Source: Rotaria socialis
Lineage: Eukaryota; Rotifera; Eurotatoria; Philodinida; Philodinidae
Assembly (NCBI GenBank): GCA_905331475.1
Contig: CAJNYU010003219.1
Span: forward strand, 479,746 to 543,745
Direction of reading: 5' to 3'
DNA: 64,000 bases
The translations under genes were made by a program, and so were the position numbers. The notes under the pieces were generated by a model, which was not told where the DNA came from, did not search any database, and saw only the letters and a list, made by a program, of their open reading frames with translations. Within the stretch, counting starts at the first letter, position 1, and each line of letters opens with the position of its first letter. Of this stretch, positions 1 to 12,230 are shown one piece after another.

Positions 1-193
1 AAAACACAGGAAACTGACCGGAAAACACAGGAAACTGACCGGAATCCACAGGAAAAAAATCCGGTAACTTCCAACTGGAATACTGCTTCCAGTTTCCAGT
101 GCTTTACCGTGCTTTCCGGCCAGATACGGTGATTTTTCCGCATCTTTCCGGCCGGTCCCTACAGTATCCGTCCTCCGGAATCATTGACCTGGG
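1..193 (-). repeat. Truncated copy of a 0.3-kb CCCAGGTC-ended interspersed repeat
   Basis: This stretch is close to the reverse complement of 26489-26690 and ends at 186-193 with GACCTGGG, the terminus of that other copy. It contains short CCGG-rich subrepeats (GGAAACTGACCGGAA-type units). The other end lies outside the window. It is probably a non-autonomous mobile element; the family is not recognised. Confidence 0.8.
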
Positions 194-914
194 AAAGCCT
201 TTATAAGTATCGCAGTATCGAGAAATTTTGTTTGCACGTACTGGTGCAGTACGAAGTGATTAGAAATGGCGTGTTTGCAAGGTAATATTTCTGATTCGTC
301 TGCATATATATATATAATCGTTTACACTAAGATTTGCTTTTCAGAAAGCTTGGTTTTATCCGAAATCAATGCCAGACTACAAAAATATCGACGAAACTCC
401 AAACAAGATAATTTGCGTTTATTCTTTTCCTTCTTCTGTTTTCTCTTTATGATCGGAATGATTGTTCCAAAATTGTATTCTTACGTACAAATATCTTATT
501 TTTTTCTGTCGTGATTATTTATTTGGTTTCCCTTTTTCCCTTTCTTCAGTTTTTTTTATACTTCTTTAATGATCTACTTCATTGCTTTTTTTCTTTGTTC
601 CCACTATTTTTTCGTAATAAAATTGGTGCTATTTGCACTAATAGCATGTATCTTTTATTTTATTATAACAAAATATTATCTCACTTTGATGCTGATCGTA
701 TAATACATCTCAGTTTACAGCAGTCACATTGTAATCAAATACTTGTTTAATTACTCTTTTGATTATTCATTTTGTTTTTTCATTGGGAAGTGAATAAATA
801 TCTTTCTATCTGTCGGTTGCAATTTTTAAATAATGACCTCCTAAACAAAATTAATCATATATATTGTTGTAACAATCTGCGCTATTTACATTTTTATTTC
901 GATTAAAATTTAAC
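194..914. other. AT-rich intergenic DNA, no feature seen
   Basis: The short open frames here are low-complexity Phe/Leu/Tyr translations of T-rich DNA. They have no splice or domain support. Confidence 0.6.
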
Positions 915-916
915 TA

Positions 917-1156
917 CACTGTAAAAGCAATTCGTAGAATACTAAAGCCAAAAAGGGTTGATGAAAGTGCAACGTATAATAAACCCTTTTTCTGTTTTTG
1001 GAAATTTTCATAAACCCTAAAGGGTATTTTTCCCATAATCATAAACCCTCAAAGGGTTTATGAAAGTTTCCAAAAACGGAAAAAAGGCTTATTATACGTT
1101 GCACTTTCATCAACCCTTTTTGGGTTTAGTATTATACGAATTTTTTTTTAACAGTG
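917..1156. mobile_element. Palindromic MITE with TA flanks (Tc1/mariner-like)
   Basis: The element is 240 bp. Its ends are CACTGT (917-922) and ACAGTG (1151-1156), each directly flanked by the dinucleotide TA (915-916 and 1157-1158), as expected of a TA target duplication. The two halves are an imperfect inverted repeat of about 100 bp carrying AAAGGGTT-type blocks, so a single strand could fold into a long hairpin. There is no coding capacity. The superfamily assignment rests only on the TA flanks and the terminal motif. Confidence 0.75.
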
Positions 1157-1158
1157 TA

Positions 1159-1956
1159 CAAGAATTTATAATATCATTATAATCGAGCAACATTTTTTTA
1201 GAGAGCGATTATATTTATTTGTGAGTGTAACTGTTGTGTTGACATATGCAAATATTGATAATAGAACGTTTGAATAACACTCAGATTTACCATATGAAAA
1301 TATGAGAATCGTTAGTTTCTTGATTGATATAATATATTATTTGCGATTTGATAATGATTGTAATTCGCTGTTCCAGAAATTTTCCGCTCCGATAGGCAAA
1401 TCATAAATTATTTTGTATATTTAGAATGTTGGGTTGGATATTTTTTGATTTTGCTATTAAACATCTACTGGTGGAGAACGATCCTGCTCTCAAAAGTTCA
1501 TTAATGTATGCAACCATTGATAATGGAATATTTGTCGGGCGACTACGACTTTGTCTGACTCTCTACAGTAAGTATAGGACGCTAAAAGTAGTTGTCATTG
1601 TTCCATAAAATAGCTCTTTGATCAGTATTGTTGAGGCCCACTGTTTTTGGTAGGTTTGAGTAAACGTATTTCTCTTTTTCAAATAATATTGGAAGCGTTG
1701 TTTAATGGTAAGCTTAGTAAAATGATGAAATTTGTACCGGAACTTGTCGGGAAATTGTGAAGGCAACAAGTTCTGTAGGATTACTTCATGCAATTTCATT
1801 GATGTGGTATTGAACATGATTTCAGCACAAATACAGTTTGTCCGATGGTCATATTAGTAAGCGTATGAATGTTTTCTTTTCTTTTTACTTTTGCCATCTG
1901 ATACGTCCGGAATAGTCGAAACGGTTAAAGGGGCCATTTCCAACATGTGTTCGTCT
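1159..1956. other. Intergenic DNA, no feature seen
   Basis: AT-rich sequence with two overlapping short open frames on opposite strands and no domain, splice or composition support for either. Confidence 0.5.
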
Positions 1957-2518
1957 GTAGGGGTGTCAATTTACAGTTTATTTAATTAAAATTTAACTTC
2001 GCAAAAAGTTAATTTAATTTTAAATTAAATTTTATCAAGTTAAATTTAAAATAAATTAAAATTTTTAGAATTTAAATCTAATTTAAATGTAATTTTTTTA
2101 AAATTTAAATTCTAAATTTAATAAATTGTTTGGATGGATACACATCATTGCTATGAGGAAAATACGTGACTTTAACAGTAGTAAATACTAAATGAGAGGA
2201 GAATCTAGTATTTTAGGTTAATATTTGTTTATAATAGGCAAAATTTCTCTACAGATTATGCAGGATCCATCATCTTTCTTCTTCAAAATACCGGGATACT
2301 CATAAAAATATATTTAATAGCACAATTCGTAGAAGAATGACTAGCTTTAACTTTAGAAAACAGGGAACATACTCAAAGTTGACTTTAAATAGTAGTAATC
2401 AAGTCAAAAACTGTGTTTATCTACTAGTGTTGAAAATTTAACTAATTTGAATTTCAAATAATTTAATTTAAATTTAGTTAAACTTAAATTTTTTTAAATT
2501 AAAATGTGACACCCCTAC
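1957..2518. mobile_element. AT-rich terminal-inverted-repeat element (hAT-like ends)
   Basis: The left end GTAGGGGTGTCA (1957-1968) is the exact reverse complement of the right end TGACACCCCTAC (2507-2518). Subterminal DNA on both sides is TTTAAATT-type low-complexity sequence of opposite orientation. The interior carries no open frame. The GGGGTGTCA terminus resembles hAT ends, but I could not find a convincing 8-bp target duplication, so the boundaries may be off by a few bases or the flanks may have drifted. Confidence 0.6.
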
Positions 2519-3134
2519 GCCGAATATTATGTCACTAATCATATGAATTATTAAATAATAAGTGGAAATAAACAAGAATTTATGTTATATTGAAAAGATC
2601 ATGTTGTAACTGCAAATCATTATTTATAAAACATATTTAGATTGCAAACTAGAATCTATTCAAGTTCAAGAGCTAGAAATATTCGACTAGTGATTACATG
2701 TACGTCAAATGCAAAAGAGTATCTTATTTTTTCCGTATGGAAAATTAATCGCTGAATCGCATACTTCTTTTCTTACTTGTTATTTACGTTTAAAATATTA
2801 CCATAGGAAATCAAATTATTTGATGCAAAATTTCATCCACAATTTTTAAATTATAGTTGTTGTTTTGTCAGTATGAAAAGAACAGAACGAAAGATGTGAG
2901 ATGAAAAAAATCTAGAGAGAAACTATTCGAAAATGTCATTATTTTGAATTAAGAATTACTAAAATTGTTTCTTCATGTTGGACAATGTAAAAAGGAACAC
3001 TTAGCGAAATCACGATACAATTTGTTGTTCGCCTCAATCGGTACTCTAAACTTGAGCAAAAACAGTTTCGTTTAATTTTTCTTTTTAGAAAGAAAAGAAC
3101 GTAAACAAGTTTCATCTTGCGCTTTTCGTTTAGT
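2519..3134. other. Intergenic and upstream region of the ART-TPR gene
   Basis: AT-rich sequence. It presumably includes the promoter and 5' UTR of the gene starting at 3135, but no clear TATA box was identified. Confidence 0.4.
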
Positions 3135-6075
3135 ATGTATGCTGCCTACGACAAAATTGAGTAAGTAAAATATATTGTCGAAAACTAATCATAGAACAAC
3201 AAACAAAGAATTGATAAAAGAAAATTACTAATTATGTTCTCATTTTTAGCGATAAGAATGTACCAAATAGAAAACGTGTTGTAATAAGTCGATTTGAAAT
3301 TGCATCAGAAATTAATTCCAACGTGACAACAATTCATCGACCATCACCTGAGAGTCCACAAATTAAAGAATCGAATTCTATTGCCGAATACATGTACAAT
3401 GATGATGAAACTCAAAGAGTTGGTGAACATATTCTTTTCATTTACTTTGATCTGCAACCTTCATCAAATCGAGATTTTGTTGGTCCACTTCGAGCAATCA
3501 ATGAATATGTTCAAATATATACAGATTCTGCTACTTGTTTAGATTTTTTAAACTCGTCAAATGAAAAAATCTTCTTTATTTCTTCATCGGGCGATAAACA
3601 ATTCATTAAAGAAGTTCATGATTGTAGAGCTGTTGAGGCCGTATTTATATTGGACTCAAATATAAAAATAGATAAAAATAGATTTCCAAAGTTATTTGGT
3701 GTGTATGTACATCCAGAACAACTTCTTGCAGCATTGAGAAATGCATATGAATGGTTTGAGCAGACACAAATGAATTTTTTTTCATTTGAGCATGAGAAAA
3801 TATTTGTCTGGTCACAATTATGGAAAGAAGCAGTGAGTAAAATCATAATTACAAAAGAAAAATATAAAACCAAACATTTTTATTTATTTTCTTTTAATAC
3901 AATACTTAGTTTATAAACTCATCGGACTCATGTGCATCATCTGACAAGCAAAAACTTGTTGATGTAGCCGAAAGATATTATCGAGGAAATAAAAAAATAT
4001 TAGATGCTGTGGATAATTTTGATTGTGATTATGATAGGAATGATGCTTTAAAATGGTGTTTTTCTGCCCCATTTCCATCGCGTTTTCTTAGTCATGCGCT
4101 TAGCACTCGAAATCCAAGATTTATCGATCTTTGCCGTTTTCTTATTGTTGACGTATCTTATGCTTTAAAAGAATCGACAGATTGTAAATCGAATTATCAA
4201 ATTTTCAAAGGTATAAAAATGACAGCTGAACTTTTTGAGAAATTGGTGAATCATATTGGCAAACTCATCTGTCCAAAAGGATTTTTTACTTGTACTACAT
4301 CTAGAATAGCAGCTTTAGAACTTGCTCGAGCACCCGATTATCGTCCGGATCTTAAACCTGTTATATTCAAACTTAATTATGATTCATCAGTTCCCATGGG
4401 TCAATTACTTATGAAAGATACGTCCACATTGGTGGTATTTGATGTTTATACTGCTTTTCGTGTAACATGGATTACTCGTGGTCCAGTATCCATTATAGAC
4501 TTGGAAGCTGCAGATAAGGACGGACGCAATATGGCTCTAGATTATAAAGCAAGATATAAATCAGCGAATGTACAGGCGCTACTTAGTCAACTTTTGGTTT
4601 TTCCAAAGCCTCCTCCACGATTACCACCAATTAAACGATCACAATCAACGTCAGTAAAGCGAAGACCTAGAATAACAATTAAGAAAGTTAGGTAAACTCT
4701 TTCAATTTTCTATGACAAAGTATTTCTATACCATGAAATTCATCTTAGCCAACCGGTACTTACTCAACAAGAGATAGACGCCCAAAGAATGGTAAAACGT
4801 GGTGAAGTAGATCAAGCCATAACTCTGTATAGAACTTCAAAAAATAATCCACCTCGTGCTCTGAATGATCTCGCTACATTGTATGCTGAGAAGAAGGGAA
4901 ACTATTATATGGCAAAAAAAATTCATTTGCAAGCATTGAAAGTTCAAGAGCAGGTACATAATTAATCTGTTTACATTGACGAAGAAGCAATCGGAACTCA
5001 TAACTACCGTTTGAGCATCAATAGAATTTATAAGTGTGTTTTGATGAGACTAACCAAATTCTTAAAGAATTTATTTTTCTAAATTTTTGATTCAATTTTG
5101 ATCCAAATGTATATAGAACACTATGAAAGTTTGAGCTGCAAGAAATTTTGCTGTTTCAAGATATTACACATTTTTGATTAAAGCTTCTAGAATATTCGAA
5201 TACTACTAGAATTAAATACAGACAAATTTTTTAATAAAAACTATACTTTTTAACACTTTAATATAAGACATTGAATTGAGTTGAAAATTCAGTAAAAACA
5301 AGTCATAATTAAGCTGCAATAACTCATATGAAGTCACTTTTTAGGCTTTCTCTAGAATTAGTAATATATTATGGTAAGCTAGATGTGGACTCAAACGATA
5401 GATAAGAGCTCGGGCCATTTGCTTCTAAGAAAAATCACAAAAAAAACATAATTTTATTTTTCAAAGAAAGGTGAAGATCCAACCGAAACATTAGTAAAAC
5501 TGGGTGTCGTTCATTACAATCGTTATGACTATAATCAAGCTTTAGAATATCACTCGCGAGCATTGAAGCTACAACACGATAATCAAGAAGCTGATAAAGT
5601 ATTAATGGCCGACAACCTTATTGGAATGGCAAATGCTCACTGGGGTAAAGATAATTTACCTGACGCGCTAAAACATGCCGAAGAAGCATTAAAAATAAAT
5701 GAATCGCCTGAATATAGAAATGATCTGAATTTGGCTGTGAACTTAACCATTCTAGCGAATATACATCATAAAGGAGGAAACGATGCTCGAGCATTTAAAT
5801 TTGTTCAACGGGCTATGGCTATTCTTCAACGTTCTCGTTCTCCCGACTCACTTACTTTAGCATCAATACTAAATAATTTAGGAGCAATTCAAGTGGCATT
5901 AGCCTTGTACTTTGATGCTCATACCAGCCTTAACAGGGCATTGAAAATTTGTAAAAAAATTCTACCCGAAGGAAATCCAAAACGCGTTGTAATCGAAACA
6001 AATATTAAGCGTACCAAAGAAATAATAAAACAAATTGAAGCTATTGAAAATAAGAAACGTAAAAAGCATAAATAA
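3135..6075 (+). CDS. ADP-ribosyltransferase-fold domain plus TPR protein, catalytic motif degenerate
   Basis: Five exons, 3135-3160, 3250-3832, 3910-4691, 4749-4953 and 5467-6075, all join in phase to give 734 aa from ATG 3135. Residues 1-200 form an unrecognised N-terminal domain. Residues about 290-400 resemble the arginine-specific mono-ADP-ribosyltransferase fold, with FKG (303) at the place of the usual Arg-Gly, an FxxxTTS segment (330-334) at the STS place, and LVVFDVYTAFRV (377-388) where the ExE loop and following strand normally lie. The first Arg is Lys and no Glu is visible in the ExE position, so catalytic loss is likely. Residues from about 465 form tetratricopeptide repeats ending in a Lys-rich tail. 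Exon 4 (205 nt) has the same length and phase as the TPR exons at 13714 and 18006. A poly(A)-like AATAAAA follows at about 6122. ART-TPR fusions are known in bdelloids. The substrate is unknown. Confidence 0.82.
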
Positions 6076-7947
6076 TGTTGTTTCTTGATAATGAAATGTA
6101 TTATTGTAAAAAAATCAATTAAAATAAAAGATAACACATTAAATCGTTTTCACCAAGGTCAAATTCTATTTCCGTTTTTTTTCTTTTGAGTAGACAAGGC
6201 ACTTATTCAAATAAAAATGAGCATAGATAAAAATATTAATTGCATAACTATTAATTGGAGAATTATATCTTGTTTGAGTCGAACTTTCACTAAAAAAAAA
6301 CTAGTTCTAACCATATTGTATATTATGATAAGCATTAGTGATACTTAGAATGAGTTAAATATCTACTGAGAACAATCGTGGATTCTCCAACCATACTCTA
6401 ACCACTTTTAGAGTAAAAACATCCGAGAAATAGGATGTACCATGAATCCAAATGTTAGTCACTTATTTTAAAATTACCATTAAATAAATGCGGAAACATC
6501 GGATTTGCATCCGATTGTTACGTGTACCGCAAAAACTGAGTCGATTTATATATATTTTTGAATAATTCTGAGAAAAAAAAAGGTTTTTGAAAACATCCCT
6601 GTACCCCACCCCCTCAGGAATGATCTGGTCAATGATGACAATTTTTTCGATAACTTAGCCATTTCTTGACGGATTTTTCTCATCTTCGAACTCGACTGAG
6701 ATATTAATGAGATCATTCTGTGTAAAAAATTTCATGACAATTGGATGAGGCTTTCAAGAGTTATCGTGTTAACGCCGGACACACTGACCGAATCTATAGT
6801 GTACTCACTTTTTGAGTACACAAAAAAGGATATGTGCGGCAAATATATTTAATTTTCTATCAATTATTGTTGTTTACTACAGAACTTACTGGTGAAAACT
6901 ATAGATTATAAATACAAAAATTTACCGTTACTTATACTATATTTACTTTTCCTCAGTGCGAAATCTCAAATACGTTAATATAACAGTTATATATAAAAAG
7001 AAATGAAATTTATCTAATAATGAAGATTTGATTTTATCATATTCCTTATGTGTGGCAGGCTTCTACTGTTCTCGTACACAATTCCTCATCGATCAATATT
7101 TTGATGTAATTTGCCGCGACGCCAGAACGAAAAGAAAAAAGAATTAACGATACAAAAATCATCGAATGAATGAATTTTTGTGCACTCTAAAGAAGAAGAA
7201 GAAAAACTTCTTTTTTTTCTTCACTAATGAAACGCAGCAATAACCAGATTGAATGTCTGAACCATGGAAAATATATTGAAATCATCATACCACAGAATCA
7301 CAAGATGATGATTAGAGTCTCTGAGGTCTTTACTCTATACTCGTACAACTGTACGAAATCAAAAAGAAGAAAAATACAACTTGAACGAATGTGTATAGTT
7401 GGTTCGGAATTGATTTTCATAATAATTGATTGTAATTTTACAGTTCGTTTTGCATCATTAGAAACTGTTCATAGCGTGCTTTTCTTATTCTATAAAAGAT
7501 AACGAGTTTGTCGAGATATTATAAATGGAGTAATTTTTTACCACTTGGTATAATTTCATGTACAATTTTTGTACTTGAAGTGCATAGAATAACAAGATAT
7601 ATAACGTTTTTTTGCTCTATTATGAAACTACTATTTTACAATTTATATGAACCTGCTCGAGAGAAAAGCAAGAAAACGTTTTTTTTACGCGCTCTAATTG
7701 TTTTATTGTTTTGTTGAATATGTGTAAATAAAAACGAAAAAAATCAAACTTTTATATGAATGCTCTTTTTATGAAAACGATTATAAATCACTTTCTAATA
7801 GTATAGTTTAGCCCAATATAGCGATGCATATTGGTGGAATTAAACTCCTGAATAGCTTTCTATATGCTATGCATTTTAACTAATTTAATGATAAATATTC
7901 TTATTTCCCTAGACTGAAAGGATAGGGTCTAGAAACCGTAATTCACC
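6076..7947. other. Intergenic DNA with one short perfect hairpin
   Basis: No supported gene. The perfect hairpin GTGTACTCA / TGAGTACAC lies at 6799-6821. The stretch 6575-6800 is less AT-rich than its surroundings and could be a relic repeat, but I cannot name it. Open frames near 7227-7717 show no domain or splice support. (TCTG)n begins at about 7948. Confidence 0.45.
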
Positions 7948-7970
7948 TGTGTCTGTCTGTCTGTAACACT

Positions 7971-8290
7971 GGCACAAATGACTGTTTCTGTGGTCATTTG
8001 TACCACAGAAATGGTCGTTTGTGCCATGGAAATGGTGTTTTGTGCCAGAGAATTGGTCATTTGTACCAGAAGAATGGACATATTTAGCCACTGAAATGAC
8101 CATTCCTCTGGTAAAAATGACCGTTTCTATGATGCAAACAACCATTTCTATGGCACACTTGGTCAATTCTCATGATACAAACGACCATTTTCACGGCATA
8201 AATGACCATTTCCATGGTACAAATAACCATTCGTACGGTACAACTTATCATCCTTATGGTGCAAATGACCATATTTGTGGCACAGCACAA
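7971..8290. repeat. 21-bp minisatellite arranged as two inverted halves
   Basis: Units of about 21 bp (consensus GGTACAAATGACCATTTCCAT) run in plus orientation from about 8090 to 8290 and in minus orientation from about 7971 to 8085. Because 21 is a multiple of three, the seven-residue repeat GTNDHFH is readable on the minus strand through the left half and on the plus strand through the right half. The open frames here are products of the repeat; there is no start or domain context for a gene. The inverted arrangement resembles foldback elements. Confidence 0.8.
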
Positions 8291-9041
8291 ACCATGGGTG
8301 GAAGCACGACGTGGTCACGTGAAACAGTCCGCTTTGGAGATGAGGTCAGTGGAGGGGGCGAGCTGATCCCCCTACGGAACTTTGAGCTAACCATCACGAA
8401 ATTTCTGAACCTTGTATTTGTGTGGCTATGTACGGCTCATCCTCTTCCCCGCCTTAAGGCTCTTTGAGTCCCACTCTGTTCGTCTTTCGTCTTCACTTTT
8501 ACTGCTTTTACTTGAAACCTTTGATTTTTTTTCTAATTGTTACCTCAGTTTCACTTATTCCCACCTCCTTTACCGGTCTGTTTGAAAATATCATCACCAG
8601 CTGCTGGCACAACCAAACGATTTTCTGTCCTGTCCATGCATTTGTCATACTCGGCACTGTCAGTCTAGGGCCCAGTGAATCGACTTTCGATGTCGATGAA
8701 CATTACTTGTTTTTTATTCTGTCTGTGATTAATATATTCAATGAAGTAGATGCTCACTATATTAAAGTATCTTGTATCTTTCTAAACTCTTTGTGATCAT
8801 TGACGGTTCTTACATATTAAAAAAGCATGTTTTCTACTTGACGTACCAATATAAAGGCAATATTTGCGCGAACGATTTTTTCTATCACTTCATCAGATCT
8901 TAGTTTCACGTCAGCTTGCTGCTAAAAAATTAAATGTCTAGGCTTTTACACACAAATGAATCTATTATTCTTAACTATAAAGTTTATTCTAGATGGTCTT
9001 TTAAAACAAACTTCTAAGAGAACATTATATAGCAATAAGAG
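8291..9041. other. Intergenic DNA, no feature seen
   Basis: Slightly more GC-rich near 8300-8460, with an open frame of 110 codons from 8464. Composition and lack of motifs do not support a gene. Confidence 0.4.
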
Positions 9042-9049
9042 GTAGCTAT

Positions 9050-10148
9050 CAGAGATGCGATCAGTTAAGGATTTTTTTAAACCGAACCGAATCGAGCCGA
9101 AAAAATTGCTAACCGAACCGAGCTGAACCGATTTTTATTTTTAAAAATTTTACCCGAGCCGAATCGAACCGAATTAGCATTTAACCGAGTCGAACCGATT
9201 CCAACGGAAAAGTTTGTACAATTTTCAAATTTCTTTAAGGAACTTATGATGTTATTAGGAAGTTTGTCTTAAAAACTGATAATTGCTGTACACTATAGAT
9301 AAATTCATTTATCCAGCTTTAGTAAAAATAAATGTGAAAACCTTGGATTTAAATCCGAATGTTATGTGTACTTCAAAAAGTAAAATGGTATATTCACTTT
9401 GTTTTTTTATCACTAAATTGCAAGGAGAAAATACAGGCGTGCTAAGTTATCGTGGACCACACTGTATGCGACCCTATCCGGTGACCACTGACTCTACTCT
9501 CAGAATGATATACTATCTTGAGAAATCACAGAAATTGAGTTCAGATTCGTGTTTAGTTTAGAAAACTGGGTAAGAAGACTTCGTTTTGAATGGATTTGCG
9601 TTTGTATCTAGCAGGATTACGATCGTATACGCAACCTCATGAATCTATAAGAGATATGTGATAGATACAGGCATCAGTATTTTCCTAATAAATCACTAAT
9701 ATTAATAGCTATCGAGTTCGGGTTTTTACCTTTCGATAGTCCTTTTGACTAGCTACAAAACCAGGCATTTGGAAAACCCCAAAACTATTGGTCATCTGAG
9801 ACATATCTAGGCAATTCGGTTTCCGGTTGCAGTTTTTGTGCATTTTGAGAACTTTTCAGGTGATGTTTTGTTAGAAAGCTACGATTAATATACACTTATG
9901 TTTAGAGCGTCATTTTTTTGTACTTTTAGTTTTGTTTAATCATTGTTCTCTTCTAAACAGCGCAAAACGGAAAAGTGTGATAAAACGGTTAAAGGAACTT
10001 CGAACCGAACCGAAACAATCCGAAAAAATATTTAACCGAGCCGAACCGAACCGATTTAGTTTTCAAAAATTTTTAACCGCACCGAAATCGGTTCGATCGG
10101 TTCGGCTCGGCTCGGTTTGGTTAGAAATCGACTTTAGTCGCATCTCTG
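9050..10148. mobile_element. hAT-type non-autonomous element with perfect 8-bp TSD
   Basis: The ends CAGAGATGCGA (from 9050) and TCGCATCTCTG (to 10148) are exact inverted repeats. They are flanked by identical 8-bp copies GTAGCTAT at 9042-9049 and 10149-10156, the hAT signature. Subterminal regions (9070-9200 and 9995-10125) carry degenerate CCGAA/CGGTT repeats; about 85 bp at 9070-9160 also recur in direct orientation at 9995-10085. There is no transposase open frame. Length is 1099 bp. Confidence 0.92.
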
Positions 10149-10156
10149 GTAGCTAT

Positions 10157-11200
10157 TCACTAGAAACGATATGTTTCAACGATCTAAGTTAATTTTCTAG
10201 GCCTATTTGAAATAAAATTTCGACAAGCTCATTGGTATTCGTCCAAAATTTTCAGAATTCTCTTTGTCATAGTAGACACTGTTCGTTTCATATCGCTCGA
10301 ATATTTTCATTCAACCAAACTTTTACACTGTCCAGTTGATATGTTCTTTTTATACATAAATAACTGCTCTACTTTGTTGATATCGGGATTCCGCTTGGCA
10401 CTAACTGATGAAAAGAATAGAGTCCTCAGTCGTTTAGCATATCTAAAAACATTCTTGAATTTCCCACAGTTTACTGGTTTTGACTTCATAAATTATTCAT
10501 TAAAGACCATTCAATGGTCTACTTTCAATAAGGTACAGAAATGGCGTCTAATAAGTTCTGATGTGCTCTAAGCAATTCTCATTGCTTGTTTATTTTTTTT
10601 CTGCTTAGAATAAGGAAATATTGCAAGTATTTAGACTAGATATTTAGATCTATTCTATCAGAATATCAGCTTTCTATTTCTTACAATCGAAAAAATACAA
10701 CAAAAATAAGAACTAGTTGGTTTATATTTACAAACACGACAGGTGAAAATTGTCAATATCTCACGACGACTCCTTTTTTTCTACTTACCTACTTCTGTAA
10801 TCCTTCATTTCTCCAAGTAGCTTGTAAAATCTAAAATATTTTATCAAAAAAAAAACTGAGATGAAAATTATTCGTAATAGGATTTTGATTGATACAATAA
10901 TAGAAAACGTTTACCACAGCAATATGTGAACGAATAATTGATAAACTACCGAATCAATTAAAGTAATTATCAGATCAAAACAATGAGTAGAGGCGTAAAA
11001 ATTGGTGTAAGCTGTTTTTTTAATTATATTTGAAGGATTTCTACGTTGAAATCTCGTTGAAATCCTTTTTTCTTTAACATCTTTAAAAAACGACAGAAGC
11101 TATTGCACGATTCCGGAAATATCTCATTTATGTGTTGAAAATGCTAACCTATTCTACTGAATAAGTACGCAAGAAAATAGTATTACTCAAAGAGGATGCA
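10157..11200. other. Intergenic DNA, no feature seen
   Basis: Short overlapping open frames at 10307-10571 lie on both strands without domain support. Confidence 0.45.
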
Positions 11201-11224
11201 GCAAAACTTCTCAAACACATTAAA

Positions 11225-12230
11225 TCAATCATAATGTTTAAGATACGGATCGTATTGTTGATGAATTAAACGAGCGATTACTATCGCTAAACATTGTCTA
11301 TAGTCGTAATTGGTAGCATTCACTTCTTCCATCAACAATCTGGCTGCAGTTAAACTACCTACATGATCTTTTATTGGCGATCAATATAATCGTACAAGAC
11401 CACTGAAAACTCGAGAAATGTTTTTTTTTCCAGAAGGATATTCAAATCAAATTAGGAAAGAAACTAATATCTATCATATAAATAAATTAAAATGAAGGAA
11501 ATAAGTAGTTTAGGTTGATTTTTGAAATAGGATTTTTACATTGCAATTAAAGTTATTATTCAAGAGAAAATACTGAATACTGAATGATTCACTTATGTTT
11601 ACTGGCTCCCTTCAGTTTTTTGCACTTCAACAAAACCTCAGAAGCTTTTAATTTCTTTAAGATTTGGTAGACTATTGATCATTCTATCGAACTGTATAGT
11701 TTTCATTTGATTTATTTCGTATCTTGATAAGAAAATCAAAAAACTTTCTACCACCGGTTGAATACAACTGTTGTAAAATTAATTTTGAATGGAAGAGATC
11801 CTTCCAACTTACGGTTACAAAAAGTATTCAATGAAACTGTTTTTAAAATGGACGACATTTTACTAAGCTACAAAATATAATGAAATCAGAACTGTAGCTA
11901 GGGTTAGACACAGTCATTAATGCTCTACCAAGTTATATATAAATTTAAAAGGTTTGATCTTTCGTAAAAATACAACAAACTGAAGAAAACTGGTAAACAT
12001 AAATGAATCATTCTGTGCTCTACTGGTTTACGTAAACATTAACCGAAATAACAGCTCACCGACATCATTATCTGTTCTAATTTATTGATACGGCCTATGA
12101 TACTTAGGCGATTTTCTTTCAAATATGGTGCATAATCAAAAAGTAATTTAGAATATTTCATTTGGCTCTTCTCGGCAGTGTTAGTCTTCTTATTTTCAAA
12201 GCAATAAATACACAATATGTACAGCACCTA
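11225..12230 (-). pseudogene. Possible decayed gene, unrecognised
   Basis: On the minus strand several short stretches read like real protein, separated by stops and frame changes. One at about 12045-12200 contains KYSKLLFDYAPYLKENR. One at about 11750-11860 contains LEGSLPFKINFTTVVF. One at about 11620-11700 contains LPNLKEIKSF before a stop. One at 11225-11440 contains GSLTAARLLMEEVNATNYD and has an in-frame TGA. The order is collinear. No family is recognised. An imperfect 40-bp inverted repeat (about 11578-11620 against 11973-12015) lies inside, so part of the block may be a mobile element. The call rests on residue composition only. Confidence 0.3.

Noticed and set aside
6575-6830. Possible transposon end around the hairpin at 6799-6821
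   Set aside because: The 9-bp arms are too short and isolated; no partner terminus or target duplication was found.
8021-8467. 148-codon open frame rich in Thr/Asn/Asp/His
   Set aside because: It is the in-frame reading of a 21-bp minisatellite, and the opposite strand is equally open in the other half.
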